A DNA stretch of 5,773 nucleotides, from the NCBI GenBank assembly GCA_023248365.1, contig JAHFER010000116.1, positions 1-5,773 of the forward strand. Direction: 5' to 3'. Position 1 is the first letter of the stretch; every line of letters begins with the position of its first letter. Below are positions 1-4,932 of this stretch, in pieces. A program made the position numbers and the translations under genes. The notes below the pieces were generated by a model. It ran no database searches and was not told the DNA's origin. It saw nothing but the letters and a program-made list of their open reading frames with translations. The DNA is from Nitrospirota bacterium (GTDB lineage: Bacteria > Nitrospirota > 9FT-COMBO-42-15 > HDB-SIOI813).

Positions 1-1472
1 TTAAGATGAAACTACGGTTCTTTATAAAGACAGGGCTTGATTACCTGACCCTTCTGCGCCAGACACGAACATTATCCGGTGGAGAATCACAGAGGATTAA
101 CCTTGCCAACCAGCTTGGCTCCCGGCTCGTCGGTACCTTATACGTACTGGATGAACCGAGCATAGGACTTCACGCAAGGGATACAGATAAACTTGCAGAG
201 ATAATACAGGATATTGCATCACATGGAAACACAGTAATTGTTGTGGAACATGACCGGAGCATGATAGAGGCAGCGGATTATGTAGTGGAAATCGGGCCAG
301 GCGGAGGAGAAAATGGCGGCAGGGTTATATTCTCCGGAGAGATAAATAAATTTATGCAATCCGACTGTATGACAGCTCAATATTTAAGAGGTGAAAAACA
401 TATTCCTGTACCTGATGCAAGGAGAAAAGGAAATGGTAATTCTCTTGTTATAAGCGGTGCAAAAGAAAATAATTTAAAAAACATAACATTGGAAATTCCG
501 CTTCATACTTTAACATGCATAACCGGTGTTTCTGGTTCAGGCAAAAGCACCCTGATACAAGACACCCTATACAGGGCGCTTGCAAGATTTTTCAAATTAG
601 AATTTGATAAGATGGGGAAGTTTGAGAGGCTTTACGGCGCAGAGTCTCTTCGCGGCGTGAAGATGATAGACCAGAGACCTATTGGTAAAACCCCCAGATC
701 AAATCCAATTACCTACATAAAGGCATTTGATACCATAAGAAAGATCTTTGCTGACCGGACAGATGCAAAGCTAAAGGGGCTTACTGCCTCATCTTTCTCT
801 TTTAATACTTCAGGCGGAAGGTGTGAAGCCTGCCAGGGAAGCGGGTTCCAGAAACTTGAAATGTATTTTTTTGAAGATATGTTTATCACCTGTGAAAAAT
901 GCGAAGGTCAACGATATAAATCCGAGGTCTTAAAGATAAAATATAAAGGTAAAAATATAAGTGACGTACTAAAGTTGACTGTGCTCGAAGCATCGGAATT
1001 CTTTAAAGAGTATGAAGCGCTGAGAAACAGCCTTAAACTTCTTGATGAGGTAGGACTTGGTTATTTAAGACTCGGACAACCTGCAACCACACTCTCCGGA
1101 GGAGAGGCACAAAGAATCAAACTTTGCAGTGAATTAATAAGGAGAGATGCAATAGACATTCTCTATCTTTTCGATGAGCCCACAACAGGACTGCACTTTG
1201 ATGATATTAAGAAATTGCTTACCATACTTAACCGGCTTGTTGACAATAACAACACAGTGGTAGTTATAGAACACAATATGGATGTTATAAAATCAGCAGA
1301 TTATATCGTAGACCTTGGCCCTGAAGGCGGAGAAAACGGCGGCGAGGTCATTGCCAAAGGAACACCTGAAGAGATAATAAAGGTTGAGCGTTCTTATACA
1401 GGAAATTATCTTAAGGAATATCTAAGGGGCGGTTCCAATCATGCCCTAAGTACTTTGTCGGAAGACATCTAA
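1..1472 (+). CDS. uvrA: UvrA-type excinuclease ABC subunit A, C-terminal part (5' end outside window)
   Basis: UvrA is the DNA-damage-recognising ATPase of nucleotide excision repair; it dimerises and loads UvrB on lesions. The reading frame is open to the window edge (codons in phase from base 3), so the ATG at 6 is probably internal: the residues around it match the stretch before the UvrA GLDYLTL motif. Numbering from that ATG, the end of the first ATPase domain shows signature LSGGESQR (23-30), Walker B LYVLDEPSIGLH (45-56) and the VVEHD switch (79-83). The second domain has Walker A GVSGSGKST (174-182), IDQRPIGKTPRSNP, a zinc finger with Cys273, 276, 296 and 299 (CX2C-X19-CX2C), signature LSGGEAQR (363-370), Walker B LYLFDEPTTGLH (386-397) and VIEHN. 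All key residues are present. Some wording, such as KLEMYFFEDMFITCEKC and LGPEGGENGG, differs from the commonest UvrA and may mark a paralogous lineage. It converges on iscX. Confidence 0.95.
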   Translation, partial: KMKLRFFIKTGLDYLTLLRQTRTLSGGESQRINLANQLGSRLVGTLYVLDEPSIGLHARDTDKLAEIIQDIASHGNTVIVVEHDRSMIEAADYVVEIGPGGGENGGRVIFSGEINKFMQSDCMTAQYLRGEKHIPVPDARRKGNGNSLVISGAKENNLKNITLEIPLHTLTCITGVSGSGKSTLIQDTLYRALARFFKLEFDKMGKFERLYGAESLRGVKMIDQRPIGKTPRSNPITYIKAFDTIRKIFADRTDAKLKGLTASSFSFNTSGGRCEACQGSGFQKLEMYFFEDMFITCEKCEGQRYKSEVLKIKYKGKNISDVLKLTVLEASEFFKEYEALRNSLKLLDEVGLGYLRLGQPATTLSGGEAQRIKLCSELIRRDAIDILYLFDEPTTGLHFDDIKKLLTILNRLVDNNNTVVVIEHNMDVIKSADYIVDLGPEGGENGGEVIAKGTPEEIIKVERSYTGNYLKEYLRGGSNHALSTLSEDI

Positions 1473-1488
1473 GTCTTTTAAGTTCTGG

Positions 1489-1513
1489 ATTCCCGCTAAA
1501 TACCTGCGGGAAT
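1489..1513. repeat. ATTCCCGC hairpin repeat, copy 1, between convergent genes
   Basis: Perfect 8-bp inverted repeat ATTCCCGC / GCGGGAAT with a 9-nt loop, lying between the 3' ends of uvrA and iscX. It shares its flanks (CTGG before, GACA after) with a second copy at 2097-2116, so it is a dispersed element. The position suits a bidirectional transcription barrier, but neither side has a run of T, so a classical intrinsic terminator is not supported. Confidence 0.75.
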
Positions 1514-1533
1514 GACATACCGTAGTGTCTTAC

Positions 1534-1568
1534 TTCTGCTTTCTGTTCACTGCTTACCGCTTACTGTC
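1534..1568. repeat. degenerate 7-bp tandem repeat overlapping the iscX stop codon
   Basis: Five consecutive heptamers can be read on the plus strand: TTCTGCT, TTCTGTT, CACTGCT, TACCGCT and TACTGTC, consensus roughly YWCTGYT. The tract crosses the iscX stop codon (1554-1556), so the last few IscX codons are made from repeat sequence. The periodicity is read by eye and is imperfect. Confidence 0.6.
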
Positions 1569-1766
1569 TTTATACTCCTCATACCACGCCATCTGTACAG
1601 CCTCAAGTATCCCTTCATTAGACTTCTTTGGGTCATCAGAAAAATCAGGAAGGGATGTAATCATGGCATGAAGATCAGTAAATCTTACAGTAAGCGGGTC
1701 AACATCAGGGTATTTTTCATAAAGCTCTATTCCAATATCTTCTGAATCTTTCCATGTGAGTTTCAT
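1554..1766 (-). CDS. iscX: Fe-S cluster assembly protein IscX
   Basis: A 70-residue acidic protein of the IscX (YfhJ) family, which binds IscS and iron and tunes the rate of cluster assembly in the cytoplasm. The family wording is clear: WKDSEDIGIELYEKYPDVDP at 5-24, TVRFTDLH at 26-33, and DFSDDPKKSNEGILEAVQMAW at 41-61, close to the E. coli IscX pattern. The start is the ATG at 1766. An in-frame ATG at 1823 would add 19 residues that overlap fdx and do not resemble the family. The start lies 5 nt after the fdx stop with only a weak purine stretch (GAAGAA) upstream, so translation is probably coupled to fdx. The last residues (KDSKR) extend slightly past the usual end and are encoded by a heptamer repeat. 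It is the last gene of the operon. Confidence 0.95.
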   Translation of the reverse strand: MKLTWKDSEDIGIELYEKYPDVDPLTVRFTDLHAMITSLPDFSDDPKKSNEGILEAVQMAWYEEYKDSKR

Positions 1767-1771
1767 TTGAA

Positions 1772-2074
1772 TTATTTCTTCGGTATCTCTACAACAACAT
1801 CTCCATATACAAGTGCCTGACATCCAAGGCGTGATGTTAGTGTCAGTCCTTTTGCCTTATCCAGCATGTCAGACTCCTCATCTTCCAATTCAGAAAGGTT
1901 CTCCATACCCTTTTTGATAATCACATGACATGTGGTACACGCACAATTTCCCCCGCAGTTATGGTCAATATGTATGTCATGTTCCAATGCTATATTAAGA
2001 ATTGATGTACCTTCTTCAGCTTCAACTGTTACATTCACAGGCTGAAAGGTTACATTTACCTTTTTAGTGCTCAA
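1772..2074 (-). CDS. fdx: ISC-type [2Fe-2S] ferredoxin
   Basis: A 100-residue adrenodoxin-like ferredoxin that supplies electrons for cluster building on IscU. Probable cluster ligands are Cys40, Cys46, Cys49 and Cys85 in the context CGGNCACTTCH and SRLGCQA; Cys44 matches the extra non-ligand cysteine of bacterial Isc ferredoxins. The MLDKAKGL and VVVEIPKK segments are also typical. No ATG fits the N-terminus: the frame opens with TTG at 2074, served by GGAG (2083-2086) 8 nt upstream, and the next candidate (GTG, codon 13) would remove the first beta strand. The gene follows iscA by 54 nt, a gap containing a hairpin repeat, and precedes iscX by 5 nt. In the enterobacterial order hscB and hscA would lie just upstream of fdx; here they are missing. 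Confidence 0.95.
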   Translation of the reverse strand: MSTKKVNVTFQPVNVTVEAEEGTSILNIALEHDIHIDHNCGGNCACTTCHVIIKKGMENLSELEDEESDMLDKAKGLTLTSRLGCQALVYGDVVVEIPKK

Positions 2075-2082
2075 TGCCTCAG

Positions 2083-2086
2083 CTCC
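2083..2086 (-). promoter_or_regulatory. Shine-Dalgarno deciding a TTG start for fdx
   Basis: The minus strand reads GGAG, 8 nt, then TTG. This supports TTG at 2074 as the fdx start. A second purine block, GAGG, is only 2 nt from the TTG and is probably too close to be the functional site. An out-of-frame ATG with five codons ends in a TGA overlapping the TTG. Confidence 0.6.
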
Positions 2087-2096
2087 ATATCTCTGG

Positions 2097-2116
2097 ATTC
2101 CCGCTTTCGCGGGAAT
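2097..2116. repeat. ATTCCCGC hairpin repeat, copy 2, within the isc operon
   Basis: Perfect inverted repeat ATTCCCGC-TTTC-GCGGGAAT in the iscA-fdx gap, with the same CTGG and GACA flanks as the copy at 1489-1513. As RNA it forms an 8-bp GC-rich stem with a 4-nt loop about 20 nt before the fdx start. The ATTCCC-N8-GGGAAT layout is formally that of the Neisseria dRS3 repeat; shared ancestry is not implied. Confidence 0.8.
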
Positions 2117-2128
2117 GACAAAACAGAT

Positions 2129-2473
2129 TTACGCTGTAAACGAAGACCCGCAACCGCAGCTATCCTTTGCATGGGGGTTGATAAATTTAAACCCGCCGCC
2201 GGTAAGCCCTGCACTATAATCTATAGTGGTCCCATAGAGATAAAGGGCGCTCTTAATATCTATAATTACCTTTATCCCCTCTACTTCATATGACTGATCA
2301 TCTGATTTTACTTCATTGTCAAAATTTAACACGTAAGTGAAACCAGCACAGCCGCCGCCTGTAACCCCGACCCGCAGACCGGCTCCTGTCATATTATTGG
2401 TCTCAAGAAGCTTCTTTACTTCTTTTATAGCATTCTCAGTTAAAGTAACCGGATGACTTGTAGTTGTTTCCAT
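2129..2473 (-). CDS. iscA: A-type iron-sulfur carrier protein IscA
   Basis: A 114-residue HesB/IscA-family protein that accepts clusters or iron and passes them to apo-proteins. The three conserved cysteines are present: Cys42 in TGGGCAGFTY, and Cys106 and Cys108 in the C-terminal SCGCGSSF. DYSAGLTGGGFKFINPHA (85-102) is the family core. The start ATG at 2473 is preceded by a complete AAGGAGG (2482-2488) at 8 nt spacing. The gene follows iscU by 24 nt, so co-transcription is expected. Sequence alone does not cleanly separate IscA from ErpA or SufA; the position between iscU and fdx favours IscA. Confidence 0.94.
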   Translation of the reverse strand: METTTSHPVTLTENAIKEVKKLLETNNMTGAGLRVGVTGGGCAGFTYVLNFDNEVKSDDQSYEVEGIKVIIDIKSALYLYGTTIDYSAGLTGGGFKFINPHAKDSCGCGSSFTA

Positions 2474-2497
2474 TTTTTTATCCTCCTTAATTTTTTG

Positions 2498-2881
2498 TTA
2501 CCCGCCGTTTGTTCTTTTCTTATAATCTTCAATTGCGGCCTTTATAGCATCTTCAGCAAGAACAGAGCAGTGAATCTTTACCGGCGGCAGATGAAGAGTT
2601 TCAACTATATCTGTATTCCTGATAGTCATAGCCTCATCTATCGTCTTACCCTTAACCCACTCTGTTGCCAGACTTGAACTTGCTATGGCGCTGCCACAGC
2701 CAAAGGTCTTAAATTTTGCATCAACAATAACCCCGTTGTCAATCTTTAACTGGAGTTTCATTACATCCCCGCACTCCGGCGCCCCTACAATACCGGTTCC
2801 AACGTCTTTCTCATCCTTTTTAAAGCTCCCCACATTTTTGGGGTTATTAAAGTGTTCTACTACCTCATCGCTGTATGACAT
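2498..2881 (-). CDS. iscU: Fe-S cluster assembly scaffold IscU
   Basis: A 127-residue scaffold on which IscS-derived sulfur and iron are assembled into [2Fe-2S] clusters. Ligand residues are visible: Cys37 and Asp39 (APECGDVM), Cys62 (TFGCGSAIASSS), and His104-Cys105 (VKIHCSVLAEDAI). The HscA-binding motif LPPVK is intact at 98-102, although hscBA is absent from this cluster. The start is ATG 2881, eight bases after AAGGAGG (2890-2896). A GTG at 2890 in the same frame lies inside the Shine-Dalgarno and would add only three residues, so it is rejected. A gap of nearly 150 nt containing a long palindrome separates iscU from iscS, and iscA follows 24 nt downstream. Confidence 0.97.
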   Translation of the reverse strand: MSYSDEVVEHFNNPKNVGSFKKDEKDVGTGIVGAPECGDVMKLQLKIDNGVIVDAKFKTFGCGSAIASSSLATEWVKGKTIDEAMTIRNTDIVETLHLPPVKIHCSVLAEDAIKAAIEDYKKRTNGG

Positions 2882-2889
2882 CTTAAACA

Positions 2890-2896
2890 CCTCCTT
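2890..2896 (-). promoter_or_regulatory. Shine-Dalgarno deciding the iscU start
   Basis: AAGGAGG on the minus strand, 8 nt from ATG 2881. It overlaps the upstream in-frame GTG, which therefore cannot be the initiator it serves. It lies just after the palindromic element at 2906-3030, leaving the ribosome site outside the predicted hairpin. Confidence 0.75.
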
Positions 2897-2905
2897 TTAA
2901 TCGTT

Positions 2906-3030
2906 ATGGCTTCGTAAAAAGTTCCAGGTGCAAGGCGCTCAAATCCTGAGGAATGAGGCGTACTTTGTTGTACGCCGCAATGACGAAGGATGCAGCGCAA
3001 CGCCGCAGATGGGGCTTTTTCCGAAGCCAT
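2906..3030. repeat. 125-bp nested palindromic element between iscS and iscU
   Basis: The ends form an inverted repeat: ATGGCTTCG (2906-2914) with CGAAGCCAT (3022-3030), one mismatch, then AAAAAG (2916-2921) with CTTTTT (3015-3020). At the centre GGCGTAC (2957-2963) pairs with GTACGCC (2970-2976) around a 6-nt loop, and the arms between are imperfectly complementary. The right end overlaps the first base of the iscS stop codon. It codes for nothing convincing; short frames through it are spurious. It resembles dispersed palindromic (REP or MITE-like) elements and would fold into a long hairpin in the iscS-iscU mRNA. Confidence 0.85.
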
Positions 3031-4244
3031 CAGTCTTTTTTCCATGATACATCCTTAAGGTTAATGCCTTCCTTTGCCATTTCATATAAAGGAGACATAT
3101 CCCGCAGACGATTTACAGTTTCAATTACCCTCTTTATTACATAATCAACCTCTTCTTCAGTATTAAACCTGCCAAGTCCGAATCTTATTGATGAGTGCGC
3201 TAACTCTGCGCTTACTCCTAATGCCGAAAGAACATAAGAGGGTTCAAGTGTGGCAGAGGTGCATGCTGAGCCGGAGGAGAGCGCTATCTCTTTAAGCCCC
3301 ATTAACATTGACTCACCCTCTACATATGCAAAACTGAGGTTCAGATTTCCCGGCATCCTCCTTGATGGATGGCCGTTAAGATAGACCTCCTCTAACGAAT
3401 TCATAATCCCCAGGCGTAACCTCTCTCTCAGCTTCACAAGACGCTCTGATTCATCAGCCATCTCATCCTCTGCAATCTCGCACGCCTTACCAAATCCGAC
3501 AATTCCGGGGACATTAAGAGTCCCTGAACGGACTCCCCTCTCGTGTCCGCCGCCGTCTATCATGGGGGAGAGCCTTACGCGTGGATTCTTTTTACGCATA
3601 TACAATGCCCCAATCCCTTTAGGACCATAAAATTTGTGCGCTGTAAATGACAAGAGGTCTATCCCCATCATGTCAACATCAACCCTGACCTTTCCAACGG
3701 CCTGAGTAGCATCACAATGAAACAATATACCCCTGTCCTTAGCTATCTCTCCTATTTCTGTGACAGGCTGTATAACACCAATCTCATTATTGACAAGCAT
3801 TATTGATATAAGAATTGTCTTGTCAGTTATTGCTTTAATCACATCATCAGGATTAACAACCCCATCTTTATCTACAGGTAAAAATGTTACATTTATACCG
3901 GCCTTCTCAAGCCTTTTTGCGGTATCAAGTACAGAACGATGCTCTGTAACCTGGGTAATTATGTGATTCCCCTTTTCAGCGTACATCTCTACCACGCCTT
4001 TAAGTGCAAGGTTATTAGATTCTGTAGCGCCGCTTGTAAAGATAATCTCCCTTGAATCAGCGGCTATAATCTTTGCAACCTTTTCCCTTGCGGCCTCAAC
4101 ACCCTTATCTGCATCCCATCCAAAACTGTGATTACGGCTTGCAGCATTGCCGAAATGGACAGTAAAGTAAGGGAGCATAGCATCTACTACCCTGGGATCA
4201 ACCCTGGTGGTAGAGTGATTGTCCATGTAAATGGGAAGCTTCAT
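3030..4244 (-). CDS. iscS: cysteine desulfurase IscS
   Basis: A 404-residue class V PLP-dependent enzyme converting cysteine to alanine and delivering persulfide sulfur to IscU. The length equals that of E. coli IscS and similarity runs end to end. Visible features are TSGATESNNLA (70-80), His102 (TEHRSVLDT) stacking on PLP, NNEIGV (152-157), Asp178 and Gln181 (HCDATQAVGK), the PLP lysine Lys204 (SFTAHKFYGPKG), GGGHERGVRSGTLNVP (231-246), the active-site loop with catalytic Cys328 (SSGSACTSATLEPSYVL), and Arg354 (SSIRFGLGRF). The N-terminus MDNHSTTRVD varies on the common DYSATTPVD. ATG 4244 has AAGGAG upstream at suitable spacing. It lies 47 nt after iscR across a stem-loop, and its TGA touches the palindrome that separates it from iscU. 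Confidence 0.98.
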   Translation of the reverse strand: MKLPIYMDNHSTTRVDPRVVDAMLPYFTVHFGNAASRNHSFGWDADKGVEAAREKVAKIIAADSREIIFTSGATESNNLALKGVVEMYAEKGNHIITQVTEHRSVLDTAKRLEKAGINVTFLPVDKDGVVNPDDVIKAITDKTILISIMLVNNEIGVIQPVTEIGEIAKDRGILFHCDATQAVGKVRVDVDMMGIDLLSFTAHKFYGPKGIGALYMRKKNPRVRLSPMIDGGGHERGVRSGTLNVPGIVGFGKACEIAEDEMADESERLVKLRERLRLGIMNSLEEVYLNGHPSRRMPGNLNLSFAYVEGESMLMGLKEIALSSGSACTSATLEPSYVLSALGVSAELAHSSIRFGLGRFNTEEEVDYVIKRVIETVNRLRDMSPLYEMAKEGINLKDVSWKKD

Positions 4245-4266
4245 AAATTTCTCCTTTTTTGTTAAG

Positions 4267-4302
4267 AAACCGTTTAAGTTGTTTAAACAGTTTAAACGGC
4301 TT
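4267..4302 (-). promoter_or_regulatory. stem-loop with three 9-bp-spaced GTTTAA repeats between iscR and iscS
   Basis: Arms 4267-4277 and 4292-4302 pair over 11 bp with one G-U, around a 14-nt loop. The loop contains the 8-bp palindrome GTTTAAAC (4281-4288). On the plus strand GTTTAA recurs at 4272, 4281 and 4290, exactly 9 bp apart. One arm overlaps the iscR stop codon and the other lies about 20 nt before iscS. No U-run follows on the transcript, so it does not look like a simple terminator. Its location suits an mRNA processing or stability element, or an attenuator, between regulator and structural genes. Confidence 0.65.
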
Positions 4303-4717
4303 TTGTTATATACGCTTCTAACAATTCATCAAGCGTTGTTTTATGCAATAAATTCCTTATCCTGTACTCCAATTTTTGCATCGGTGTTCGAATGTTACAT
4401 CTGTCAAACTGAAAACATTTTACGTTATCCTCTTCTGAACAATTCAGGATATTTATGTCGCCCTCCAGCGCATTAATAATCTGCGCCACTGTAATTTCAG
4501 ACGGATTTACACTAAGACTGTATCCCCCTTTTGGCCCGCTGAGACTTGCAATCAATCCAACCTTTACAAGCCGCTGAAGTATCTTTGCCAGAAGTTCTAC
4601 CGGAATACTGTAGGTCTCAGCAATCTCCTTTGTGTTTACTACCCTATCGCTATGATTTCCTGCAATATAGGCTATTGCCAACAGTCCGTAATCAACTTTC
4701 TTTGTTAACTTAAGCAT
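4292..4717 (-). CDS. iscR: Rrf2-family Fe-S-responsive regulator IscR
   Basis: A 141-residue Rrf2-family winged-helix repressor. The N-terminus LTKKVDYGLLAIAYIA is the family start. The recognition helix region (IPVELLAKILQRLVKVGLI, 38-56) is followed by the wing GPKGGYSL (61-68). Cysteines at 93, 101 and 107 (CX7C-X5-C) form the likely [2Fe-2S] site. E. coli IscR has CX5C-X5-C plus a histidine three residues on; here that position is Arg110, so the fourth ligand must differ. It heads the isc operon, and an IscR-like operator lies at its own +1, arguing for autoregulation. The ATG at 4717 is the only sensible start, but the clear AAAGGAG is 14 nt away, longer than usual; a weak AAGG is 2 nt away. 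A four-codon ATG frame in that gap ends in TAATG overlapping the start. Confidence 0.93.
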   Translation of the reverse strand: MLKLTKKVDYGLLAIAYIAGNHSDRVVNTKEIAETYSIPVELLAKILQRLVKVGLIASLSGPKGGYSLSVNPSEITVAQIINALEGDINILNCSEEDNVKCFQFDRCNIRTPMQKLEYRIRNLLHKTTLDELLEAYITKAV

Positions 4718-4732
4718 TACCTTATTATCATC

Positions 4733-4762
4733 TCCTTTAAATCCGTCCTTTTAAATCCGACT
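4733..4762 (-). repeat. direct repeats and extra operator half-sites in the iscR leader
   Basis: On the plus strand TCCTTTAAATCCG (4733-4745) is followed by TCCTTTTAAATCCG (4746-4759), a tandem near-duplication. ATCCGACT at 4755-4762 exactly repeats the operator half at 4771-4778, 16 bp away, and ATCCGTCC at 4741-4748 is a weaker match. These could be extra repressor contacts, or an alternative RNA pairing partner for AGTCGGAT at 4784-4791. Confidence 0.6.
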
Positions 4763-4766
4763 ATTT

Positions 4767-4795
4767 TTGTATCCGACTAATCAAGTCGGATACAA
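4767..4795 (-). promoter_or_regulatory. IscR-type operator overlapping the iscR transcription start
   Basis: A perfect 29-bp inverted repeat: 12-bp arms (4767-4778 and 4784-4795) reading TTGTATCCGACT and its complement, around a 5-nt spacer. The core GACT-N5-AGTC with flanking TA has the spacing and length of the E. coli IscR type-1 site, with differences at several outer positions. It touches the -10 box and spans the expected +1 near 4788, so occupancy should block transcription. Binding by this IscR is an inference. Confidence 0.85.
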
Positions 4796-4823
4796 CTATA
4801 CCAGCTTAAAAAAGGCATGTCAA
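4795..4823 (-). promoter_or_regulatory. sigma-70 promoter of the isc operon
   Basis: On the minus strand a perfect -35 TTGACA (4818-4823), a 17-nt spacer, and -10 TATAGT (4795-4800), one base from consensus. Transcription should start around 4788, giving a leader of about 70 nt before iscR. A promoter this strong fits a repressor-controlled operon. Confidence 0.88.
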
Positions 4824-4841
4824 GAGTTTTTATTGCTTCGC

Positions 4842-4893
4842 TAATGACTTTTTTAAACTTCTCTGCTACACTCTTCAAAGTCATTTTTATAAT
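4842..4893 (+). promoter_or_regulatory. candidate promoter with inverted repeat upstream of the flavin reductase gene
   Basis: A perfect -10 TATAAT lies at 4888-4893; 17 nt upstream is only a weak -35 (GCTACA, 4865-4870, matching three positions). The inverted repeat AATGACTTT (4842-4850) / AAAGTCATT (4877-4885), arms 9 bp and 26 nt apart, brackets the -35 and abuts the -10. It could be an operator for an activator or repressor. The iscR promoter elements lie outside it, so the two promoters are back to back without overlap. Confidence 0.5.
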
Positions 4894-4932
4894 GCCCTGT
4901 AGCACCTAAATTAAATCAATGGAGGAACAAAG

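Noticed and set aside
1489..1513. Intrinsic terminator for uvrA and iscX
   Set aside because: The stem is good but no T-run follows on either strand, so it is reported only as a hairpin repeat.
1512..1745. Plus-strand 77-residue frame opposite iscX
   Set aside because: It is antisense to a clearly recognised gene, begins in the hairpin repeat and lacks a ribosome site or domain.
1767..1823. N-terminal extension of IscX from the ATG at 1823
   Set aside because: It overlaps fdx, is cysteine- and arginine-rich unlike the family, and the ATG at 1766 gives the normal IscX start and length.
2882..2890. GTG start three codons upstream for IscU
   Set aside because: The GTG lies inside the AAGGAGG that serves the ATG at 2881 at 8 nt spacing, and the family starts at the MSYS-like residues.
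2453..2900. Plus-strand frames opposite iscU and iscA (2453-2677, 2685-2900)
   Set aside because: They are antisense shadows of conserved isc genes with no initiation signal of their own.
2860..3144. Short proteins encoded in the iscS-iscU gap on either strand (2860-3045 minus, 2953-3144 plus)
   Set aside because: Both are translations of the palindromic repeat running into iscU or iscS, with no ribosome site and no recognisable domain.
4733..4795. CRISPR-like repeat array from the repeated ATCCGACT units
   Set aside because: Units are 8-14 bp, irregularly spaced and tied to a promoter; there are no repeats of CRISPR length and no spacers.
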